This document shows positions 56,109-64,000 of a stretch of DNA of 64,000 nt, in pieces. The notes under the pieces are model-generated. The model did no database searches. It was given only the letters and a program-made list of their open reading frames with translations, and was not told where the DNA came from. The position numbers and the translations under genes are program-made. Source of the DNA: Henricia sp. BOLD:AAB3569 (lineage: Eukaryota > Echinodermata > Asteroidea > Spinulosida > Echinasteridae); contig JBBELK010000975.1 in assembly GCA_037783545.1 (NCBI GenBank), positions 292,873 to 356,872 of the forward strand, read 5' to 3'. Position 1 is the first letter of the stretch, and each line of letters opens with the position of its first letter.

Positions 56109-56460
56109 GAAATCATGAACAGAATGCTCATTGCTGTATGTAATATGAATTGTCAATCCAAGTTACCTTTTGAAAAAGCGTTCTTAATTTTTGACGTACC
56201 ATCCTCAAAAAACATCCAGTAAAAAACACGTACATGTATAATGTTGTTCTCAGTCCGATATAGTACATTGCACCGGGAATTCTAGCGAGTGTGATTTCGC
56301 TTTATTGCAACCAGTAAGAGGATTACGTTTCCGAAGTACTTAGCGATCAAAGGCTGTTAACCGGTTTAAACGTCGAAACATATTAGTATAGATTAGACAC
56401 AGCTCGCTAGCTCGTTAAGGGGATTTCATTCTGCAATAACGATTCAGGGTCGGGTAGGCG

Positions 56461-57122
56461 GATACTTAAGATGTAAGGTATGAGAAACTCGGTGGAGCAG
56501 GGAGATTGCCTGGATTGTGTAGTGAAGCTCGGAGGGAGGTTGTTTGGGAATTGTGTTATTAGTTCAAGTTGAATTAAAGGTGTATAATTCTGATTGAGAT
56601 TGAACGGTGTTTAGGCGATAGAAAGACCTCGATTGGATGCTATAGGATGTTAGGTATAAGGAACTCAGTGGAGCCATGAGATTGCCTGGATGTGTACCAT
56701 GTCTTGAGAATTATGTTATGAGTTCAAGTCGGATTAAGGATGAATTCTGATAGAGGTTGGACAATATTTGGGTGATAAAAAAGGCCTCCTAAGCTCTGAT
56801 TGAGAATAGGCCTCCTATTCTTATTGAATATGGGCGATAAAAAAGGTATCTTAAACTGGATGCTTAAGATGTTATAGTTTATAAGGAGCTTGATGACGCA
56901 GGGGAACCCAGAGGGATGTCTGGTTGGCTGTTTGGAAGGGGAATTGTAATATAGGTCAAGTCGGATTAAAGGTAGTCTTCTTGAGGCTGGGCAATAAAAA
57001 GGCCTCTTAAACCGGATGCTTAAGATGTTGGGCAAGGGGCGCATTGAAACAAGGAGACCGTCTGGATGTCGGTAGATGCCTGTTTGGAAATTATGAGTTC
57101 AAGTCGGTTCATGCTACTAGCA
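56461..57122 (+). repeat. degenerate tandem repeat, four units of ~155-225 bp
   Basis: Units start at about 56461, 56635, 56859 and 57014, with gga(t/a)(g)cttaagatgt or ggatgctataggatgtt followed by taaggagct or gaactcagtgg, then tgcctgga, gttcaagtcggattaa and gcgataaaaaaggcctc. By eye identity between units is low to moderate, so the array is old. It ends about 120 bp before the 27-bp satellite. Confidence 0.75.
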
Positions 57123-57242
57123 ATGTCCTAATCTGTCATAGGCATACTTTGCAAACAATGAGCCTGACTTGACTGACCATGTCATGGCTCCTTAAACCCC
57201 GGAATCTTCCTGAAAGGAATACACCAGAATAGAACAGAGGGT

Positions 57243-58889
57243 AACGAATGGTTTGCATATTGACATCACAACGAATGGTTTGCATATTGACAGCACAACG
57301 AATGGTTTGCATATTGACAGCACAACGAATGGTTTGCATATTGACAGCACAACGAATGGTTTGCATATTGACATCACAACGAATGGTTTGCATATTGACA
57401 GCACAACGAATGGTTTGCATATTGACAGCACAACGAATGGTTTGCATATTGACAGCACAACGAATGGTTTGCATATTGACAGCACAACGAATGGTTTGCA
57501 TATTGACAGCACAACGAATGGTTTGCATATTGACAGCACAACGAATGGTTTGCATATTGACAGCACAACGAATGGTTTGCATATTGACAGCACAACGAAT
57601 GGTTTGCATATTGACAGCACAACGAATGGTTTGCATATTGACAGCACAACGAATGGTTTGCATATTGACAGCACAACGAATGGTTTGCATATTGACAGCA
57701 CAACGAATGGTTTGCATATTGACAGCACAACGAATGGTTTGCATATTGACAGCACAACGAATGGTTTGCATATTGACAGCACAACGAATGGTTTGCATAT
57801 TGACAGCACAACGAATGGTTTGCATATTGACAGCACAACGAATGGTTTGCATATTGACAGCACAACGAATGGTTTGCATATTGACAGCACAACGAATGGT
57901 TTGCATATTGACATCACAACGAATGGTTTGCATATTGACATCACAACGAATGGTTTGCATATTGACAGCACAACGAATGGTTTGCATATTGACATCACAA
58001 CGAATGGTTTGCATATTGACAGCACAACGAATGGTTTGCATATTGACATCACAACGAATGGTTTGCATATTGACATCACAACGAATGGTTTGCATATTGA
58101 CATCACAACGAATGGTTTGCATATTGACAGCACAACGAATGGTTTGCATATTGACAGCACAACGAATGGTTTGCATATTGACAGCACAACGAATGGTTTG
58201 CATATTGACAGCACAACGAATGGTTTGCATATTGACAGCACAACGAATGGTTTGCATATTGACATCACAACGAATGGTTTGCATATTGACAGCACAACGA
58301 ATGGTTTGCATATTGACATCACAACGAATGGTTTGCATATTGACAGCACAACGAATGGTTTGCATATTGACATCACAACGAATGGTTTGCATATTGACAG
58401 CACAACGAATGGTTTGCATATTGACATCACAACGAATGGTTTGCATATTGACATCACAACGAATGGTTTGCATATTGACAGCACAACGAATGGTTTGCAT
58501 ATTGACATCACAACGAATGGTTTGCATATTGACATCACAACGAATGGTTTGCATATTGACAGCACAACGAATGGTTTGCATATTGACAGCACAACGAATG
58601 GTTTGCATATTGACAGCATAACGAATGGTTTGCATATTGACAGCACAACGAATGGTTTGCATATTGACAGCACAACGAATGGTTTGCATATTGACAGCAC
58701 AACGAATGGTTTGCATATTGACAGCACAACGAATGGTTTGCATATTGACAGCACAACGAATGGTTTGCATATTGACAGCACAACGAATGGTTTGCATATT
58801 GACATCACAACGAATGGTTTGCATATTGACATCACAACGAATGGTTTGCATATTGACAGCACAACGAATGGTTTGCATATTGACATCAC
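57243..58889 (+). repeat. 27-bp satellite, exactly 61 units
   Basis: Unit aacgaatggtttgcatattg + aca(g/t)cac fills 1,647 bp, exactly 61 x 27, with no indel. Nearly the only variable base is G/T at unit position 24 (agcac or atcac). About 18 units carry T: numbers 1, 5, 25, 26, 28, 30-32, 38, 40, 42, 44, 45, 47, 48, 58, 59, 61. A long pure-G run covers units 6-24. Unit 51 has one extra change (cataacg). Long open frames on both strands are a by-product of the period being a multiple of 3. Confidence 0.97.
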
Positions 58890-59518
58890 AACAGGTCATT
58901 GCTTTATACGCATTATTTCTCTTTATTCAGCTTTCCGACTGCAATAAATATAGTTTACCTAATTTGAATTATAAATAGTAATATAGTTGAGTATTTACAT
59001 GCAATAGCTTTAAACGACATGTTTTTGTTTTTAATGTGACATCACAATACTATTTTAATTACCGATACTATTAACTCTAACACTCCTCAATCCTCCAAAA
59101 TCAATATGATTTTACATACACCCTAGGGAGTTAGGGTTAATTGTTTAGTTTCGAACATTCACGACTTTCTTGGATTTTTGAGAGAAAAGACTGTTTGGGG
59201 CAAATCACTTGTAACACTTTTGGACAAACGACTTTTTGGTTTTCGGAACAATACCTCTTCGGAAGAAAAACAATAGGTGGTTTGGACAAATATCCTTTCG
59301 GAAAAAATGCTTCTGCTTTTCGGATAAACGACCCTCAAACTAAAACTTTTCGAATCAACGGTCTTAGCCAACAAAAACGTTCAGAGTAATTAACTTCAAG
59401 TAACCGTTTGAAATACAGATCGGAATCTAAATAGTTTAACACTCCCGCCCCCTCCAATAAGGTCACCTGTCCGTGTGTATAACCTACATGTGTAATGCCC
59501 AAATACAATATATACAAA
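58890..59518. other. gene-free stretch after the satellite
   Basis: No gene. At 59155-59400 many short words of the form ttttcgga, tttggacaaa and aacgac recur irregularly, which suggests a decayed minisatellite. Confidence 0.45.
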
Positions 59519-59766
59519 GTTACACTGCAAAATCTGTGGTGTTAAATTAAGACCAGTGGTGTTGTCTTATATAGATACCAAGCTTGGTGTTAAATTTTAA
59601 CATCATCAATATTAGTTTTAACATCTAGGGTGTTAAAAATAATGCATTTATTCCAAGTGTGGTAAAACTAACAACCATGGTGTTAAATGTTAACACCAGT
59701 CTTGGTATAAATATATGTAAGACAACACCACTCGGGTTAATTTAACACCACGGTTGTTGCAGTGTA
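59519..59766. mobile_element. MITE with ~62-bp terminal inverted repeats
   Basis: Left end tacactgcaaaatctgtggt...gttaaattaagaccagtggt; right end accactcgggttaatttaac...accacggttgttgcagtgta. The interior is a series of ggtgttaaa / tttaacac palindromes. 248 bp, non-coding; possible TA target. Confidence 0.85.
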
Positions 59767-59837
59767 TGTACTAGTTACAAGGCATTCACATAATATCTTA
59801 TATGGCGAACGCCAACTCGACTGAAACTAACTGTTTT

Positions 59838-61812
59838 TATATACCTCATGCGTAGATTCCAGTCATCTGATTGGTTAAAAGTGGGGGCATTGAATCGGCT
59901 AGACCCGGCGCGTATATGCCCACCGATCAATAGTCTTTGCCATGCCCCGGGCATAGTCATTTAGCGGGTTCCGGACGCGCGCATTACATGTGTTAGCATA
60001 GCTATAGCTGTGCACCAACTATGCAGCTGTGCGCTTCACGTACGTAAACATTCATCAGGACGGTAATGGCGGAATCTCGACGTCATTTTGTCGTCTGTCG
60101 TAGATGAAGAAGTCCTTAAGAAAGTAAGAGAAGTGGCCTACAGTGAAAACTGTGTCAGGTGAAATGTGCTACTAAAGTGCCAGGTGATTATGCTACAATG
60201 TTTGCTGTAAATATACAACTTTTCCGCTGTAGACCAGCTTCCGAAATCGGAACGCGAAGGACCACTGTCATGACTGTATATGATGTCTCGTTACTTTTAA
60301 CCAACTATGCAGATGACAACAATCTACACATTCGGTATATAAAACAAATATTGACTGCTGTTTATTCGGGTCATGGTTAAGATTATAGGCCCTCGGCACA
60401 GAGCTATATATAGGAACTAGAGTGAGCACTTATCACGTGACCCCGTGCCCTCAAGGGTGCGTGGACGCCATTTTGTTAGTGGGCAAAAAGTACGTGCTAA
60501 TGTATTGACGACATGCGTATTTTCAGCTTTAATTTTATTTTAAGATTAATGCTTTCAGCGATAGGGGTGCAGAAAGATGTGGTTGCTAACTACAATCATC
60601 CTGACTGTCGGATCATTGTTTATATTTTATATTTTACTTTAAAAGATTGAAACTTTAGTTAGGCCAAACACTTTTCTTTCTCCATGGGCCAAACAACATT
60701 CAAAATCGTCGCCCGGGTAGTGTACAAGATTTGGGGAGTTGATCAGAATTTTTTTTAATGACTTATCTAGCATTAGAATGTGCAGATTTGATGGAAAAAC
60801 TCTAAATTTGGAGTGGGAAAGTTTAAGATTTTGTGAGGAAACACTGGATTTTATTTTTCAGCATGCCTCATCTATTTTGCACACAAGGTCTGAAGCCACG
60901 ATCAACTTCCTAGTTCTTTCCTGCTACGTCCCCCACTGCTTTTTGCGTGTGTAGGTAGAGCATTCGGGTATACTAGTACCTCAGCCATTAACTTGGGGGA
61001 AAGTAACACCCGTTTCATACAGGCGCACGATCGTTCCGATTAAAATTTTGTTTCAGACAGGCGTATGCGAGCCGCGCGCACACTTAAGATCGACGTCTGA
61101 AACCAAGTCGCTGTTCAGTCGTTCTGACTGACTGGAACAGTCGATCTTTCGACTTCTGGCGAACCAAGTCGCTCCAAATTGTTTCATACGTCGAACTTAA
61201 TTCAAATTTCTGGGATAATTTAGTTCAGCGCGACCGTAAGGTGCAGGATTTCCCGGTGAAACCGACTGCCTGAGGGAAGAACTACCGTTCTACCGTTCAC
61301 CATGCATTAAGTACATAGCATAACCTAGCATTTTCAAGAGAAAAACTGTATTTTTTTCATTTCTAAAATCACGTTTCTAACAAAATTCGCACTTTTTGTA
61401 ACATTATTATGCCATAATTAGTGGCAGAGGTGTACGTTTATACCTTCCTAGGTACAGTAGAAAAAGGTCACTCATGACTGGCGTTAAACAGCGAATAAAT
61501 CATTTAAAAACCCATTTATAGCTGCCGCGCCGTTGACTGCAGTGGATACATCCGGGTATTTATCAATTATTTTGACCACTAACAAAATGGCGGACGCGGT
61601 CCCAGGGCGGCACGCCCGGGTACCGCGCACAGGCACGGGGTCACGTGATAAGTGCGCACTCTAGTTCTTATATATAGCTCCATGGCCCTCGGTGATCTCG
61701 AAGCCATAACTATGCCCCTCGGCTTCCGCCTCGGGGCATAGTCATGGCTTCGAGATCACCTTGGGCCTATAATCTTAACCATGCCCGTCATTGCAGTCAA
61801 TATTTGTATAAT
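59838..61812 (+). mobile_element. dispersed foldback repeat, copy B, split by an insertion
   Basis: Same element as 50479-51355, with the right-hand hairpin interrupted after ggccctcgg by the element at 60397-61683 and resuming at 61684 (ggccctcggtgatctcgaag). It lacks the 80-bp internal duplication and the 124-bp MITE of copy A. Confidence 0.87.
60397..61683. mobile_element. 1,287-bp non-autonomous TIR element with a 9-bp target duplication
   Basis: Inverted ends of ~50 bp or more: gagctatatataggaactag...tatcacgtgaccccgtgcc on the left, ggcacggggtcacgtgata...agttcttatatatagctcc on the right, with further pairing around gccattttgttagtgg. It is flanked by the direct repeat ggccctcgg (60388-60396 and 61684-61692). 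Copy A of the host repeat shows the uninterrupted site with ggccctcgg once. Long TIRs and a 9-bp duplication fit Mutator-like elements. No transposase frame was found. Confidence 0.88.
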
Positions 61813-62844
61813 ATATACGAGGATTTCTACACGTTGTGAAACACGACTCGGAAAACAATCACAGTTTACAAGATTAATTTAGCCGAATGAATTTACATGG
61901 TCATAACGACCCAATTCTGTGACATTTCTACCACAAAAGGCAAGTGCTTTACCATGAAAATGTTTGGGACATTTCAGAGTGCGCTTGGATGATTTTGATA
62001 AAATCTGTTTTATGTTATATAGGCCTACGTAAATATTTTACATGTATCTCTAAAGATGTTTAGTTTGCGTACGTGTCTTTGCTACATATTGCACATTTAC
62101 ATGAATTCAAAATAAATATTTGTTCAAACTTGTCCATACTGTTTACTTATTAATCAATGTGCACATTTCTAAAAGAAATGAATAATATAATTGTTACATT
62201 GGATATAACATGTATGTTTACAAACAGAACACGTTTTCAATACACGTGTGTTGTAAAATTGTTAACCCCATGTTTACTTCACTTTGAACCACAAAATAAA
62301 CAGCTTAAAGAAACACATGGGATAAAAGCCTAATGATCAAATATGCCAGTGCCAAGAATGTCATTGTCATTCCAAATATTTTAGTCGATTAAGTCTACTA
62401 TTAACATGCAGTGACGACTGATCTAAGAGACTACGAGTAGACAACTAATCAAGATAAGTGGTTGGCCGGTTGACGTCACGTTGTTCCCAGCGTGTCATTG
62501 GCTGAACGACCAGGGCAGTGGGTACAACTAGTCTGCATGCAAGGGGAGAAAATAAAACAAAATAAAAACTAAGGCTGGACCTAACATGGTAAATCGTGCA
62601 AAACTTTCACACAGACAGACCCAACAAGCAAGCAAAGATGTGATGAAGAAAGCGGGCAGAAAAATAAACATGCGACAAAAAAAGACAAAATGTTGACCAA
62701 CGACCGGTTTAAAGACCTGGGGAAAACACAGATAGTAACCACTGGATGCAGCAACATCCTCTAAATTTGAAGTCACTGTCTGCCATCTTAGTACCTAGCC
62801 TAGATTGGTTATTAGTCCGGTATCTATGGGGGACCCCCCGTGCA
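61813..62844. other. gene-free stretch
   Basis: AT-rich DNA without a recognised exon or repeat. A minus-strand frame at 62528-62776 is hydrophobic but has no family features. Confidence 0.45.
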
Positions 62845-64000
62845 CCCCCCCCAGAACTAAACCAAACCAACTTTTTTAGGTGCATTTTATGGTCCTAAAA
62901 CACATTTTTGATGTTAACAGTAAAAAAAAACCGATGCATTCGGGTTATTCAAAATGGCGGCCAAAATGGCCGCCAAAATGGTGCAAAATCATATATTGGC
63001 CAAATAATATGATTAAAGCACTTACAAAATGGCTAGTTATATGTTTTTGACCCTCGCAAATTCATTCCTGGGGTCCCTTTTTTTGTATCATGCTTCAAAT
63101 TCAAAATGGCGGCCAGCATGGAGGCCAATATGGCTGCCAAAAGTGGCCAACTGTGAGCAAAATGATATATAATGGACAAAAATAATGATAAACACATACA
63201 TAACAAAAGATATATGTTTTTGACCCTCGCAAATTTATTTATGGGGTCCCCTTTTTTCTATCATGCTTCAAATTCAAAATGACGGCCAATATGGAGGCCA
63301 ATATGGCTGCCAAAATTGGCCAAATATGAGAAAAATGATATATAATGGACAAAAATAATAATAAACACATAACAAAAGGTACGTGTTTTTGACCCTCACA
63401 AATTTATTTCTGGGGTCCCCTATTTTACTATCATGCTGCAAGTTAAATATGGCGGCCAATATGGCGGCCAATATGGCAAAATATGAAGAAAAAAAAAAAG
63501 ATATATAATAGACAAAAAATAATTAAAGGCAACCACCCAGAACTAACCCACACCAACTTATTGCGGGGAGCCCTTTGTGATCATAAAGCATATTTTGCAT
63601 GTTAACAATACAATGAAATGCTCTGGAGATATCTAAAATGGCGGCCAATATGGCCACTAAAAATGGTCCAAAATGAAAAAGATCATCATACATGTATATT
63701 AGCCAAATAACGACAATCATTTATAAAATTGCTAGTTATGTTTCTTAACCTCGCAAATGTTATTTTAAAGATTTTCTACCATGCTCCAAATTCAAAATGG
63801 CTGCCAAAAGTGGCCATATATGAGGAGAATGATATATAATGGGCCAAAAATAACCCACAGCTTGAAGATGGCGATCACTGTAGCTGCCAAAAGTGGCCAA
63901 ATATGAGAAAAATTACACATAATAAAGATAAAAATAAAATAAAAACTGTTGCACCTTTGAGGTCACAAAACATGTTAATTAAAAAATTGTCTGGCGATAT
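62845..64000. repeat. ~170-bp tandem array rich in ATGGCGGCC words, continues beyond the window
   Basis: B-type units recur at gaccctcgcaaa / gaccctcacaaa (63049, 63222, 63391) and a diverged aacctcgcaaatg (63746), each followed by tggggtcccctttttt, tatcatgcttcaaattcaaa and a cluster of atggcggcc / atggaggcc / atggctgcc words. A-type units beginning cccagaactaa(a/c)cca (62850 and 63537) precede the B units, a higher-order arrangement. The exact word atggcggcc occurs five times. Confidence 0.85.

Noticed and set aside
57243..58889. CRISPR array
   Set aside because: Units are contiguous with no variable spacers, and the window is clearly eukaryotic nuclear DNA.
57136..58947. Open frames of 457-587 codons on both strands over the 27-bp satellite
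   Set aside because: The period is a multiple of three with no stop in several frames, so open frames are automatic. The same nine-residue repeat on both strands is not evidence of a protein.
62528..62776. Minus-strand hydrophobic 82-codon frame as a membrane protein
   Set aside because: No homologous motif, no splice support and AT-rich composition typical of chance hydrophobic frames.

Overview
The window is nuclear DNA of an invertebrate deuterostome. Split genes with GT-AG introns, very dense short inverted-repeat elements, tRNA-derived SINE-like repeats and a non-LTR retrotransposon rule out a prokaryote. Protein resemblance and repeat style suggest an echinoderm, perhaps a sea star; that is inference only. 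No search could be run, so all family calls come from motifs and remembered family features.

Layout. 0.8-5.7 kb: a secretin-type (class B) GPCR in 11 visible exons, + strand, 5' end unresolved. 6.7 and 8.0 kb: two tRNA-Ala(AGC) genes, - strand. 8.3-18.3 kb: a 10-exon gene for a 537-residue endonuclease/exonuclease/phosphatase (EEP) protein with a nuclear-localisation-like motif; an intronless divergent rhodopsin-type GPCR lies antisense in its sixth intron. 20.1-21.3 kb: ANAPC10 (two exons), tail-to-tail with SMYD5 (12 exons, - strand, 21.6-26.8 kb). SMYD5 is head-to-head with ALDH18A1, which encodes delta-1-pyrroline-5-carboxylate synthase (P5CS; 14 coding exons, 27.9-42.6 kb, 808 residues). 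All exon phases of these four multi-exon genes close without a frameshift. From 42.6 kb to the end no gene was recognised, only repeats.

The most unusual feature is in ALDH18A1. Four separate coding exons (4, 6, 9 and 12) are each preceded by one or more tandem copies of their own acceptor side: intron end, AG and the first part of the exon. Units are 129, 142, 149 and 84 bp, giving ten extra acceptor/exon-start copies. None carries the genuine donor. Copy-specific differences, including an alternating 1-3/2-4 pattern at exon 4, argue against a simple assembly error.

The gene-free right third holds a 61-unit, 27-bp satellite with a two-state base pattern, a 51-bp minisatellite, degenerate ~180-bp tandem units, a long repeat present twice (50.5 and 59.8 kb) in which each copy has a private insertion, and a tandem array rich in YY1-like ATGGCGGCC motifs running off the right edge. 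The host genes are housekeeping (proline/ornithine synthesis, anaphase-promoting complex, lysine methylation) or receptors; no common pathway links them.
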